Below are positions 8,922-18,319 of a DNA stretch of 64,000 bases, piece after piece. How positions within the stretch are numbered: the stretch's first letter is position 1; every line of letters begins with the position of its first letter. Below the pieces are notes generated by a model. That model saw only the letters and a program-made list of their open reading frames with translations, ran no database searches and had not been told where the DNA came from. The position numbers were made by a program, and so were the translations under genes. Origin of the DNA: Pseudomonas sp. UFMG81 (lineage in GTDB: Bacteria; Pseudomonadota; Gammaproteobacteria; Pseudomonadales; Pseudomonadaceae); contig NZ_JACAFQ010000003.1 of the NCBI RefSeq assembly GCF_015354575.1, positions 206,776 through 270,775 on the forward strand. The letters are read 5' to 3'.

Positions 8922-11567
8922 TCAGCAGTCCAGTGGGTTGCGCTTGTCCGGGTCGATGCCGAACTTGACGATGGCGTCAGCCACAACCTTGGGTTCGATC
9001 TCGCCGCGGTCAGCCAGGGCTTCCAGGGCAGCCAGCACCACGAAGTGGCGGTCGACTTCGAAGAAGTGACGCAGCTTCTTGCGGCTGTCGCTGCGACCGT
9101 AACCGTCGGTACCCAGGACCTTGAATTCTTTGCTCGGTACCCACTGGCGAATCTGCTCGGCGAACAGCTTCATGTAGTCGGTGGAGGCGATGACCGGGCC
9201 TTTGCGACCGGCCAGGCACTCTTCCACGTAGGTGGTCTGAGGCTTCTGGCCAGGCTTGAGGCGGTTGGCGCGTTCCACGGCCAGGCCGTCGCGACGCAGT
9301 TCGTTGAAGCTGGTGACGCTCCACACGTCGGCACCGACGTTGAACTCTTCACGCAGGATCTTCGCAGCTTCGCGGACTTCGCGCAGGATGGTGCCGGAGC
9401 CCATCAGCTGTACGTGGTGCGCGGCTTCGCGGGTGTCTTCCTCGAGCAGGTACATGCCCTTGATGATGCCTTCCTCGACACCGGCCGGCATGGCTGGCTG
9501 CTGGTAGGATTCGTTCATCACGGTGATGTAGTAGAAGATGTCCTGTTGCTCTTCGGTCATCTTCTTCATGCCGTCCTGGATGATCACCGCCAGCTCGTAG
9601 CCGTAGGTTGGATCGTAGGTGCGGCAGTTCGGGATGGTGCCCGCCATCATGTGGCTGTGACCGTCTTCGTGCTGCAGGCCTTCACCGTTGAGGGTGGTAC
9701 GGCCGGCGGTACCGCCGATCAGGAAGCCACGGGTGCGGCTGTCGCCAGCGGCCCAGGCCAGGTCACCGATACGCTGGAAGCCGAACATCGAGTAGAAGAT
9801 GTAGAACGGCAGCATCGGCTGGTTGTGGCAGCTGTACGAAGTACCGGCAGCGATGAACGACGACATGGCGCCGGCTTCGTTGATGCCTTCTTCGAGGATC
9901 TGGCCCTTCTTGTCTTCGCGGTAGAACATCACCTGGTCTTTGTCGACAGGCTCGTAGAGCTGGCCGACCGACGAATAGATGCCCAGCTGGCGGAACATGC
10001 CTTCCATACCGAAGGTACGGGCTTCGTCCGGGATGATCGGGACGATGCGCTGGCCGATGTCCTTGTCCTTGACCAGCTGCGCCAGGATGCGCACGAAGGC
10101 CATGGTGGTGGAGATTTCACGGTCGCCCGAACCGTCGAGGATCGCTTTGAGCGTTTCCAGCGGTGGGGTCGGTACGCTGAAGCTCTGGGCACGGCGCTGC
10201 GGCACGAAACCACCCAGGGCGGCGCGGCGCTCGGCCAGGTACTTGGCTTCGGCGGAACCTTCTTCTGGTTTGAAGAACGGCAGGTTCTCGAGGTCGGCAT
10301 CCTTGACCGGGATGTCGAAGCGGTCACGGAAGTGACGCAGGCTGTCGACGTCGACTTTCTTGGTGTTGTGCGCGGTGTTCTTGGCTTCGCCAGCACCGGT
10401 ACCGTAACCCTTGATGGTCTTGGCCAGGATGACGGTCGGCTGCTCTTTGTGGTTCACAGCCTGGTGGTACGCCGCGTAGACCTTGTACGGGTCGTGGCCA
10501 CCACGGTTGAGCTTCCAGATCTCGTCGTCGGACAGGTCTTCGACCATGGCCTTGAGCTCTGGGGTGTTGAAGAAGTTCTCACGAACGTACGCGCCGTCTT
10601 TGGCTTTGTAGTTCTGGTACTCGCCGTCGATGACTTCGTCCATGCGGCGCTGCAGGGCACCGTTGGTGTCCTTGGCCAGCAGTGGGTCCCAGAAACGGCC
10701 CCAGACCACTTTGTTGACGTTCCAGCCACCGCCGCGGAACACGCCTTCGAGTTCCTGGATGATCTTGCCGTTGCCGCGAACCGGGCCGTCGAGGCGCTGC
10801 AGGTTGCAGTTGATGACGAAGATCAGGTTGTCCAGCTTCTCGCGGCCAGCCAGGGCGATTGCGCCCAGGGATTCCGGCTCGTCGCACTCGCCGTCGCCCA
10901 TGAAGCACCAGACCTTCTGCTTGCCGGCCGGGATGAAGCCGCGGGCTTCCAGGTACTTCATGAAGCGAGCCTGGTAGATCGCCTGGATCGGGCCCAGGCC
11001 CATCGAGACGGTCGGGAACTGCCAGAAGTCAGGCATCAGCCACGGGTGCGGGTACGAAGACAGGCCCTTGCCGTCCACTTCCTGACGGAAGTTGTTCATC
11101 TGCTCTTCGTTGATGCGGCCTTCCATGAAGGCGCGGGCGTAGACGCCTGGCGAGGCGTGGCCCTGGAAGAAGATCAGGTCGCCGCCGTGTTCTTCGGTCG
11201 GGGCCTGGAAGAAGTAGTTGAAGCCGATGTCGTACAGCGTGGCGCTGGAGGCGAAGCTCGAGATGTGGCCACCCAGGTCCGAGTCTTTCAGGTTGGTACG
11301 CATGACCATGGCCAGGGCGTTCCAACGCACCATCGAGCGAATGCGGCGTTCCATGAACAGGTCGCCAGGCATGCGTGCTTCGTGGGTGACAGGGATGGTG
11401 TTGCGGTACGGCGTGGTGATGGCATACGGCAGCTGCGAGCCACTGCGGGTGGCCAGCTCGCCCATACGGGTCATCAGGTAATGAGCGCGGTCTTCGCCTT
11501 CTTTGTCGAGGACCGACTCCAGGGCATCCAGCCATTCCTGGGTTTCGATTGGATCGAGGTCTTGCAT
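8922..11567 (-). CDS. aceE: Pyruvate dehydrogenase E1 component, homodimeric type
   Basis: Thiamine-diphosphate-dependent decarboxylation of pyruvate and acetylation of the E2 lipoyl groups. The 881-residue length is normal for the homodimeric AceE family. The ThDP motif begins GDGECDEPES and ends at NCNLQ about 30 residues later. Other family blocks are SSYPHPWLMPDFWQFP, GGTAGRTTLNGEGLQHEDGH and YVEECLAGRKGP. ATG at 11567 has GGAGC upstream. First gene of the operon, with two palindromic operators about 110-175 bases before it. Confidence 0.98.
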   Translation of the reverse strand: MQDLDPIETQEWLDALESVLDKEGEDRAHYLMTRMGELATRSGSQLPYAITTPYRNTIPVTHEARMPGDLFMERRIRSMVRWNALAMVMRTNLKDSDLGGHISSFASSATLYDIGFNYFFQAPTEEHGGDLIFFQGHASPGVYARAFMEGRINEEQMNNFRQEVDGKGLSSYPHPWLMPDFWQFPTVSMGLGPIQAIYQARFMKYLEARGFIPAGKQKVWCFMGDGECDEPESLGAIALAGREKLDNLIFVINCNLQRLDGPVRGNGKIIQELEGVFRGGGWNVNKVVWGRFWDPLLAKDTNGALQRRMDEVIDGEYQNYKAKDGAYVRENFFNTPELKAMVEDLSDDEIWKLNRGGHDPYKVYAAYHQAVNHKEQPTVILAKTIKGYGTGAGEAKNTAHNTKKVDVDSLRHFRDRFDIPVKDADLENLPFFKPEEGSAEAKYLAERRAALGGFVPQRRAQSFSVPTPPLETLKAILDGSGDREISTTMAFVRILAQLVKDKDIGQRIVPIIPDEARTFGMEGMFRQLGIYSSVGQLYEPVDKDQVMFYREDKKGQILEEGINEAGAMSSFIAAGTSYSCHNQPMLPFYIFYSMFGFQRIGDLAWAAGDSRTRGFLIGGTAGRTTLNGEGLQHEDGHSHMMAGTIPNCRTYDPTYGYELAVIIQDGMKKMTEEQQDIFYYITVMNESYQQPAMPAGVEEGIIKGMYLLEEDTREAAHHVQLMGSGTILREVREAAKILREEFNVGADVWSVTSFNELRRDGLAVERANRLKPGQKPQTTYVEECLAGRKGPVIASTDYMKLFAEQIRQWVPSKEFKVLGTDGYGRSDSRKKLRHFFEVDRHFVVLAALEALADRGEIEPKVVADAIVKFGIDPDKRNPLDC

Positions 11568-11677
11568 GGCTTGCTCCAGGGCGGAAAGGCCACCAGAATC
11601 GATGGCCTGAGTTTGCGACTGGCCTTATGGGCAGACGTCGTGAATTCTTGGATTACCGGACAGTCATCCGGCGCGGT

Positions 11678-11742
11678 GTAGTTTTACTACAAATGCTTTC
11701 GCATTTCATGCTTTTGCACGTCATGGGTAGTAGTAAAACTAC
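11678..11742 (-). promoter_or_regulatory. Pair of FadR/GntR-type palindromic operators upstream of aceEF
   Basis: GTAGTTTTACTAC at 11678-11690 and GTAGTAAAACTAC at 11730-11742. Each is a palindrome of type GTAGT-N3-ACTAC and matches the TNGTNNNACNA consensus of FCD-domain GntR regulators (the FadR/PdhR/LldR group). The centres are 52 bp apart, close to five helical turns. A PdhR-like pyruvate sensor acting on aceEF would be the obvious candidate; the regulator is not encoded here. Confidence 0.7.
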
Positions 11743-11950
11743 ACAAATGCGACGGTTTGTCGCATGCCGGCTTGTGGGGAAAAACGTTCCCGTTAGTTGA
11801 ATCTGTGTTCGAGTTGGGTGTTTGTTGATGTTTCTTGCCAGAAAATCAGAATTTTCAGCTATTTCGAACTTTTGTATGACAGTCCAACCGTGGTCCGGCC
11901 CCCTTTTGACCGCTCCAACCCCTCTCTTTCACGCCGATCAAGGATAGACC
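11743..11950. other. Intergenic stretch between aceE and glnE
   Basis: Together with 11568-11742 this is a 383-bp divergent gap. Apart from the operator pair it is relatively AT-rich around 11800-11890, which fits promoters, but I see no clear -35/-10 pair. AGGA lies seven bases before the glnE ATG. Confidence 0.4.
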
Positions 11951-14884
11951 ATGCGCCTGCCTTTGCCGCTCGATCTGCCTGCCGCACTCCAACCGCTGGT
12001 CGCCCGTAATCGGCAGTTCCTGCACGATGCGCTGGCCGGGCACCCTGAGCTGAACCCGGACCACTGGAGCACAGAACATCGACGGCAGTTCGACCAGGTA
12101 TGTGCGGCCAGCGAATTCGTATTGGCCCAGGCCCAGCGCGACCCGGTCATGCTGTTCGCCCTGCTGGCCAGTGGCGAGCTCGACCGCCCCTTCGCCCCGG
12201 GCGAGCTGCGCGGGCAGGTCAACGCCGTGGTGCAGGCCGCACAAAGCGAGGACGAACTGGCGCGCCACCTGCGCCGCGAACGCAACCGCCAGCAACTGCG
12301 GATCATCTGGCGCGACATCACCCGCCAGGCGGCGTTGGGCGAAACCTGCCGCGACCTGTCCGACCTGGCCGATGCCTGTATAGATGAAGCGTACCTGTGG
12401 CTGTACCCGCGGCACTGCCAGCAGTTCGGCACACCCATCGGCAACCGCAGCGGCGAAGCCCAGCACATGGTGGTGCTGGGCATGGGCAAGCTGGGGGCGG
12501 TGGAGCTCAACCTGTCTTCGGACATCGACCTGATCTTCGCCTTCCCCGAAGGCGGTGAAACCGAGGGGGTGAAGCGCTCGCTGGAAAACCAGGAGTTCTT
12601 CACTCGCCTGGGCCAGCGGCTGATCAAGGCACTGGACCCGGTCACCGTCGATGGCTTCGTGTTCCGCGTTGACATGCGCCTGCGCCCCTATGGCTCGGCC
12701 GGCGCATTGGTGCTGAGCTTCAACGCGCTGGAGCAGTACTACCAGGACCAGGGCCGCGACTGGGAGCGCTACGCGATGATCAAGGCGCGGGTGGTGGCCG
12801 GTGACCAGGCCGCCGGCGCGCAGTTGCAGGAGATGCTGCGCCCGTTCGTGTACCGGCGTTACCTGGACTTCTCCGCCATCGAAGCGCTGCGCACCATGAA
12901 GCAGCTGATCCAGCAGGAAGTACGGCGCAAAGGCATGGCCGACAACATCAAGCTGGGGGCTGGTGGCATCCGCGAGGTGGAGTTCATCGCCCAGGCCTTC
13001 CAGCTGATCCACGGCGGGCGCGACCTCAGCCTGCAACAGCGGCCCTTGCTCAAAGTGCTGGCGACCCTGGAGGGGCAGGGCTACCTGCCGCCGGCGGTGG
13101 TCGCCGAGCTGCGCGAGGGCTATGAGTTCCTGCGCTACACCGAGCATGCGATCCAGGCCATCGCCGACCGCCAGACCCAGATGCTGCCGGACGACGCAAC
13201 CGACCGTGAGCGCATCGCTTATATGCTCGGCTTTACCGACTGGGCCAGCTTCCACGACCAGCTGATGCACTGGCGCGGGCGTATCGACTGGCACTTCCGC
13301 CAGGTGATCGCCGACCCCGATGAAGACGACGCCGAGGGTGAGCTGGTGGTGGGTGGCGAGTGGTCACCGCTGTGGGAACAGGCCCAGGACGAGGAGGCGG
13401 CCTGCCGCCAGCTGGAGGAGGCCGGTTTCCAACAGCCCGCCGACGCCCTGCGCCGCCTGGCGGCCCTGCGTACCAGCCCTTCGCTGCGCTCGATGCAGCG
13501 CATCGGCCGCGAGCGCCTGGATGCCTTCATCCCGCGCCTGCTGGCCCAGGCGGTCGAACACGACAACCCGGACCTGGTGCTGGAGCGGGTGCTGCCCCTG
13601 GTCGAGGCCGTGGCGCGGCGTTCGGCCTACCTGGTGCTGCTCACCGAAAACCCCGGCGCCCTGCGCCGCTTGCTGACCCTGTGCGCGGCCAGCCCGTGGA
13701 TCGCCGAACAGATCGCCCGCTACCCGTTGCTGCTCGACGAGTTGCTCAACGAAGGCCGCTTGTTCAGCCCACCCCTGGCGCCGGAACTGGCCGCCGAGCT
13801 GCGCGAGCGCCTGACCCGCATCCCCGAGGATGACCTGGAGCAGCAGATGGAAGCCCTGCGCCACTTCAAGCTGGCCCACAGCCTGCGTGTGGCGGCTTCC
13901 GAGATCACCGGCAACCTGCCGTTGATGAAGGTCAGCGACTACCTCACCTGGCTGGCCGAAGCCATCCTCGACCAGGTGCTGGCCCTGGCCTGGCGCCAGA
14001 CCGTGAGCCGCCATGGCCAGCCCAAGCGCAGCGACGGCAGCCTGTGCGACCCGGGCTTCATCATCGTTGGCTACGGCAAGGTCGGCGGCATCGAGCTGGG
14101 CCACGGTTCGGACCTGGACCTGGTGTTCATCCACGATGGCGACCCGCACGCCGAGACCGACGGCACCAAGCCCATCGACAGCGCGCAGTTCTACACGCGC
14201 CTGGGCCAGCGCATCATTCACCTGCTGACCACCCAGACCAACTCCGGGCAGCTGTATGACGTCGACATGCGTCTGCGCCCGTCCGGTGCGTCGGGGTTGC
14301 TGGTCAGCTCGTTGGGCGCCTTCGAGCGCTACCAGCAGAACGAAGCCTGGACCTGGGAGCATCAAGCCCTGGTCCGCGCCCGCGTGCTGGTGGGCTGCAA
14401 GCAGGTGGCGGCGGCTTTCGAAGGCGTACGCGCGGGGGTGCTGGGCAAGCCCCGTGACCTGGATAAATTGCGCGCCGAAGTGAGCGAGATGCGCGCCAAG
14501 ATGCGCGGCAACCTCGGCACCAAGGGCACCGCCGCAGGCACCGCGGACAACGCCTTCGACCCCGGGCAGCCCTTCGATATCAAGCAGGATGCCGGCGGTA
14601 TCGTGGATATCGAATTTATGGTGCAATACGCCGCTTTGGCCTGGTCTCACGATCACGCGGGCATACTGCGCTGGACCGATAACATCCGCATTCTGGAAGA
14701 GCTGGAGCAGGCCGGGTTGATGCCCGCCGCCGACGCCGTTTTGCTGCGCGAGGTGTACAAGGCGTTCCGCGCGGCCTCGCACCGCCAGGCGTTGCAGAAG
14801 CAGGCCGGGGTGATCGATGCGGCGCAGTTCGTCGATGAGCGCCGCGAGGTGCGGCGGATCTGGGGTGAGCTTGGCCTGACTTGA
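11951..14884 (+). CDS. glnE: Bifunctional glutamine synthetase adenylyltransferase/adenylyl-removing enzyme
   Basis: Adds and removes AMP on glutamine synthetase in response to PII, linking nitrogen status to GS activity. The 977 residues contain two nucleotidyltransferase domains: GMGKLGAVELNLSSDIDLIF at about 176-195 (the deadenylylating half in known GlnE) and GYGKVGGIELGHGSDLDLVF at about 707-727 (the adenylylating half). Both keep the G-S-D-x-D metal-binding motif. The length is normal. It is followed by a REP pair and then the LPS core operon. Confidence 0.97.
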   Translation: MRLPLPLDLPAALQPLVARNRQFLHDALAGHPELNPDHWSTEHRRQFDQVCAASEFVLAQAQRDPVMLFALLASGELDRPFAPGELRGQVNAVVQAAQSEDELARHLRRERNRQQLRIIWRDITRQAALGETCRDLSDLADACIDEAYLWLYPRHCQQFGTPIGNRSGEAQHMVVLGMGKLGAVELNLSSDIDLIFAFPEGGETEGVKRSLENQEFFTRLGQRLIKALDPVTVDGFVFRVDMRLRPYGSAGALVLSFNALEQYYQDQGRDWERYAMIKARVVAGDQAAGAQLQEMLRPFVYRRYLDFSAIEALRTMKQLIQQEVRRKGMADNIKLGAGGIREVEFIAQAFQLIHGGRDLSLQQRPLLKVLATLEGQGYLPPAVVAELREGYEFLRYTEHAIQAIADRQTQMLPDDATDRERIAYMLGFTDWASFHDQLMHWRGRIDWHFRQVIADPDEDDAEGELVVGGEWSPLWEQAQDEEAACRQLEEAGFQQPADALRRLAALRTSPSLRSMQRIGRERLDAFIPRLLAQAVEHDNPDLVLERVLPLVEAVARRSAYLVLLTENPGALRRLLTLCAASPWIAEQIARYPLLLDELLNEGRLFSPPLAPELAAELRERLTRIPEDDLEQQMEALRHFKLAHSLRVAASEITGNLPLMKVSDYLTWLAEAILDQVLALAWRQTVSRHGQPKRSDGSLCDPGFIIVGYGKVGGIELGHGSDLDLVFIHDGDPHAETDGTKPIDSAQFYTRLGQRIIHLLTTQTNSGQLYDVDMRLRPSGASGLLVSSLGAFERYQQNEAWTWEHQALVRARVLVGCKQVAAAFEGVRAGVLGKPRDLDKLRAEVSEMRAKMRGNLGTKGTAAGTADNAFDPGQPFDIKQDAGGIVDIEFMVQYAALAWSHDHAGILRWTDNIRILEELEQAGLMPAADAVLLREVYKAFRAASHRQALQKQAGVIDAAQFVDERREVRRIWGELGLT

Positions 14885-14890
14885 GATTTT

Positions 14891-14996
14891 GGGGCCGCTT
14901 TGCGGCCCTTTCGCGACACAAGGCCGCTCCTACAAGGGGATCGCGAACCTCTGTAGGAGCGGCCTTGTGCCGCGAAAGGGGCGCAACGCGCCCCCA
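14891..14996. repeat. Inverted pair of REP elements after glnE
   Basis: ggggccgctttgcggccc...ctcctac and the inverse ctgtaggagcggccttgtgc...gcgccccc, the same type as at 1089-1192. It begins seven bases after the glnE stop and could stabilise or end the glnE transcript. Confidence 0.9.
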
Positions 14997-15024
14997 GTGG
15001 TACACTGTCCGCCACATAGCCTGA

Positions 15025-15070
15025 ATATAAAGAGGGGAGGCCAGGTTGTAACGCAGCCTGCAGCCTCCCC
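15025..15070 (+). promoter_or_regulatory. Putative waaF -10 and 5'-leader hairpin
   Basis: TATAAA at 15025-15030 could be a -10 box. Directly after it, GGGGAGGC (15034-15041) pairs perfectly with GCCTCCCC (15063-15070), and CAGG with CCTG inside. If transcription starts at about 15035, the mRNA begins with this strong stem-loop, ending 19 bases before the waaF ATG. Role unknown. Confidence 0.5.
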
Positions 15071-15089
15071 GAATGTTTCTGGATAACGC

Positions 15090-16139
15090 ATGAAAATACT
15101 GATCATTGGCCCCAGTTGGGTCGGCGACATGGTGATGGCGCAGACCCTGTTCCAGTGCCTGAAGCAGCAGCACCCCGATTGCCAGATCGACGTGCTGGCC
15201 CCCGAATGGAGCCGGCCGATCCTCGAGCGCATGCCCGAGGTGCGCCAGGCCCTGAGCTTCCCGCTCGGCCATGGTGCGTTGGAGCTGGCCACCCGCCGGC
15301 GCATCGGCAAATCGCTGGCCGGCCAGTACGACCAGGCGATCCTGCTGCCCAACTCGCTCAAGTCGGCGCTGGTACCTTACTTCGCCGGTATCCCCAAGCG
15401 CACCGGCTGGCGCGGCGAGATGCGCTACCTGCTGCTCAACGACGTGCGCAAGCTGGACAAGGCGCGCTACCCGCTGATGATCGAGCGCTTCATGGCCCTG
15501 GCTTACGCCCCGGGCGCTGAACTGCCGCAACCTTACCCACGCCCCAGCTTGCAGATCGAGGCCCAGAGCCGCGACGTTGCCTTGAGCAAGTTCAAGCTGG
15601 AGCTGGACCGCCCGGTGCTCGCCCTGTGCCCCGGCGCCGAGTTCGGCGAAGCCAAGCGCTGGCCGGCCGAGCATTACGCTGAAGTGGCCGATGCGATGAT
15701 CCGCCAGGGCTGGCAGGTGTGGCTGTTCGGTTCGAAGAGCGACCACCCGGTGGGCGAGCAGATCCGCGACCGGCTGATCCCGGGGCTGCGTGAAGAGTCG
15801 TACAACCTGGCCGGCGAAACCTCGCTGGCCGAGGCCATCGACCTGATGTCCTGCGCCAATGCCGTGGTCTCCAACGACTCAGGCCTCATGCACGTGGCCG
15901 CCGCGCTGAACCGCCCGCTGGTGGCGGTGTACGGCTCCACCTCGCCGGGCTTCACCCCGCCGCTGGCCGAACAGGTCGAGGTGGTGCGCACCGGCATCGA
16001 ATGCAGCCCGTGCTTCGACCGCACCTGCCGTTTCGGCCACTACAATTGCCTGCGTTTGCTTGAACCGGCCAAGGTTATCGCCGCGCTGCACAACCTGAAC
16101 GGGCCGAACCTGATCGATAGCGTGGCAGAGGTCGACTGA
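15090..16139 (+). CDS. waaF: ADP-heptose:LPS heptosyltransferase II
   Basis: Adds the second L-glycero-D-manno-heptose to the inner core of LPS on the cytoplasmic side of the inner membrane. GT9 family, 349 residues. It opens with MKILIIGPSWVGDMVMAQTL and carries ALCPGAEFGEAKRWP and the nucleotide-sugar site VVSNDSGLMHVAAALNRP, followed by the family pattern YGSTSPGFTPPL. The end touches the next gene without a gap, so translation is probably coupled. It is first in the operon waaF-waaC-waaG-waaP and three further kinase-like genes. Confidence 0.97.
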   Translation: MKILIIGPSWVGDMVMAQTLFQCLKQQHPDCQIDVLAPEWSRPILERMPEVRQALSFPLGHGALELATRRRIGKSLAGQYDQAILLPNSLKSALVPYFAGIPKRTGWRGEMRYLLLNDVRKLDKARYPLMIERFMALAYAPGAELPQPYPRPSLQIEAQSRDVALSKFKLELDRPVLALCPGAEFGEAKRWPAEHYAEVADAMIRQGWQVWLFGSKSDHPVGEQIRDRLIPGLREESYNLAGETSLAEAIDLMSCANAVVSNDSGLMHVAAALNRPLVAVYGSTSPGFTPPLAEQVEVVRTGIECSPCFDRTCRFGHYNCLRLLEPAKVIAALHNLNGPNLIDSVAEVD

Positions 16140-17198
16140 GTGCGGGTCCTGATCATCAAGACGTCGTCGCTGGGCGACGTCATCCACACCCTCCCGGCGC
16201 TCACCGACGCCGCCCACGCCATCCCCGGCATCCGTTTCGACTGGGTGGTGGAAGAGGGTTTCGCCGAGATCCCCAGCTGGCACCCGGCGGTCGACCAGGT
16301 GATCCCGGTGGCCATTCGCCGCTGGCGCAAGAACCTCTGGCAGACCATCAAGAGCGGCGAGTTCAAAGCGTTCAAGCAACGCCTGCGCGCGCGCAAATAC
16401 GACCTGGTGATCGACGCCCAGGGCCTGGTCAAGTCGGCCTGGCTGACCCGCTACGTGAAAGCGCCGGTGGCCGGGCTCGACCGCTATTCGGCCCGTGAGG
16501 GCTTGGCCAGCCGCTTCTATGACCGGCGCCTGTCGGTCGCTGTCGGCCAGCACGCCGTCGAGCGCGTGCGCCAGCTGTTCGCCCTGGCCCTGGCCTATGA
16601 CCTGCCCGAGGGCCTGGGCGACTACGGCCTGGACCTCAACCGCCTGCAACTGCCGCCAGCGGCGCCCTATGTGGTGTTCCTGCATGGCACCACCTGGGCC
16701 ACCAAGCACTGGCCGGAAGCCTACTGGCGCGAGCTGGCCGAGCGCATGGGCCGGCGCAAGCTGCAAGTGATGCTGCCGTGGGGGAACCCTGCGGAGAAGG
16801 CCCGCGCCGAGCGCATCGCCCAGGGCTTGAATAACTGCCAGGTACTGCCCAAGTTGAACCTGGTCGGCGTTGCCCGCGTACTGGCGGCCGCCAAGGCCTG
16901 CGTGGCGGTGGACACCGGCCTGGGCCACCTGGCCGCAGCGCTGGATGTACCGACCATCTCGCTGTTCGGCCCCACCAACCCTGGTTTGACCGGTGCCTAC
17001 GGACGCGCCCAGATTCACCAGGCGAGCAACTTCCCCTGCGCCCCGTGCCTGCAGAAGAAGTGCACCTACAAACCGAGCGCCGAGGACCTGCGCCGGTTCG
17101 ATCTCAAACGCGAGTGGCCGCTGTGCTTCACTCGCCTGAATCCCGAGCATGTGGCGGGCCGCTTGAGCGCGCTGCTGCTGGCTGAGGATGTTCGTTGA
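16140..17198 (+). CDS. waaC: ADP-heptose:LPS heptosyltransferase I
   Basis: Adds the first heptose to Kdo2-lipid A. GT9 family, 352 residues, GTG start at 16140 right after the waaF stop. Diagnostic blocks are MRVLIIKTSSLGDVIHTLPA, FLHGTTWATKHWPEAYWREL and CVAVDTGLGHLAAALDVPT. The GDVIHTLPALTDA opening is typical of WaaC rather than WaaF. It overlaps waaG by four bases (ATGA). Confidence 0.97.
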   Translation: MRVLIIKTSSLGDVIHTLPALTDAAHAIPGIRFDWVVEEGFAEIPSWHPAVDQVIPVAIRRWRKNLWQTIKSGEFKAFKQRLRARKYDLVIDAQGLVKSAWLTRYVKAPVAGLDRYSAREGLASRFYDRRLSVAVGQHAVERVRQLFALALAYDLPEGLGDYGLDLNRLQLPPAAPYVVFLHGTTWATKHWPEAYWRELAERMGRRKLQVMLPWGNPAEKARAERIAQGLNNCQVLPKLNLVGVARVLAAAKACVAVDTGLGHLAAALDVPTISLFGPTNPGLTGAYGRAQIHQASNFPCAPCLQKKCTYKPSAEDLRRFDLKREWPLCFTRLNPEHVAGRLSALLLAEDVR

Positions 17199-18319
17199 TG
17201 CAACTGGCTTTCGTGCTCTACAAATATTTCCCCTTCGGCGGGCTGCAGCGCGACTTCATGCGCATTGCCCTGGAGTGCCAGAAGCGGGGCCACCAGATCC
17301 GCGTGTACACGCTGATCTGGGAAGGTGACATTCCGCCGGGCTTCGAGGTGCTGGTGGCGCCGGTGAAGGCGCTGTTCAACCACCGCCGTAACGAGAAGCT
17401 CAGCGCCTGGATGGCGGCGGACCTGGCCAAGCGCCCGGTCGACCGCTTGATCGGCTTCAACAAGATGCCCGGGCTGGACGTGTACTACGCCGCCGACGGC
17501 TGCTTCGAGGACAAGGCCCAGACCCTGCGCGGCGGCCTGTACCGCCGCTGGGGCCGCTACCGCCACTTCGCCGAATACGAGCGGGCGGTGTTCGCCAAGG
17601 ACGCCCACACCGAGATCCTGATGATCTCCGAGGTGCAGCAACCGCTGTTCATCAAGCATTACGACACCCCCGAGGCGCGCTTCCACCTGCTGCCACCGGG
17701 GATCTCCCAGGACCGCCGCCGCCCGGCCGATGCCGACGCCATTCGCGCTGAATTCCGCAAGGAGTTCGGCCTGGCCGACGATGAGCTGCTGCTGGTGCAG
17801 ATCGGTTCGGGCTTCAAGACCAAGGGCGTCGATCGCAGCCTCAAGGCCTTGGCCGCGTTGCCTTCGGCATTGCGCAAGCGCACCCGGCTGATGGTCATCG
17901 GCCAGGACGACCCCAAGGTGTTCCAGTTGCAGAGCGCCACGCTCGGCCTGGGCGAGCAGGTGCAGTTCCTCAAGGGCCGCAACGACATTCCGCGCTTCCT
18001 GCTGGGGGCCGACCTGCTGATCCACCCGGCCTACAACGAGAACACCGGCACCGTGCTGCTCGAAGCGTTGGTCGCCGGGTTACCGGTGCTGGTGTCGAAG
18101 GTCTGCGGCTACGCCCACTACATCGCCGAGGCCGACAGCGGCCTGGTGCTGGACGATCCGTTCGAGCAGGAGCAGCTCAACGGCTACCTGCAACGCATGC
18201 TCGAAGACGCCGAGGCCCGCGCGGCCTGGTCGCGCAATGGCGTGGCCTTCGCCGCAACCGCCGACCTGTACAGCATGCCGCAGCATGCCGCCGACGTGAT
18301 TCTTGGGGAGAACGCATGA
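17195..18319 (+). CDS. waaG: LPS core glucosyltransferase WaaG
   Basis: GT4-family enzyme that adds the first outer-core hexose to heptose II in related organisms. 374 residues. It starts MQLAFVLYKYFPFGGLQRDF and contains GSGFKTKGVDRSLKALAALP and the donor-site region HPAYNENTGTVLLEALVAGL with the E-x7-E arrangement. The acceptor and exact sugar in this strain are inferred from the family. Four-base overlaps with the genes on both sides indicate a tightly coupled operon. Confidence 0.95.
   Translation: MMQLAFVLYKYFPFGGLQRDFMRIALECQKRGHQIRVYTLIWEGDIPPGFEVLVAPVKALFNHRRNEKLSAWMAADLAKRPVDRLIGFNKMPGLDVYYAADGCFEDKAQTLRGGLYRRWGRYRHFAEYERAVFAKDAHTEILMISEVQQPLFIKHYDTPEARFHLLPPGISQDRRRPADADAIRAEFRKEFGLADDELLLVQIGSGFKTKGVDRSLKALAALPSALRKRTRLMVIGQDDPKVFQLQSATLGLGEQVQFLKGRNDIPRFLLGADLLIHPAYNENTGTVLLEALVAGLPVLVSKVCGYAHYIAEADSGLVLDDPFEQEQLNGYLQRMLEDAEARAAWSRNGVAFAATADLYSMPQHAADVILGENA

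Noticed and set aside
9045..11681. Very long plus-strand open frame (878 codons) opposite aceE
   Set aside because: It is an antisense shadow caused by GC-rich third positions in aceE; the residues are low-complexity and match no family, and aceE is certain.
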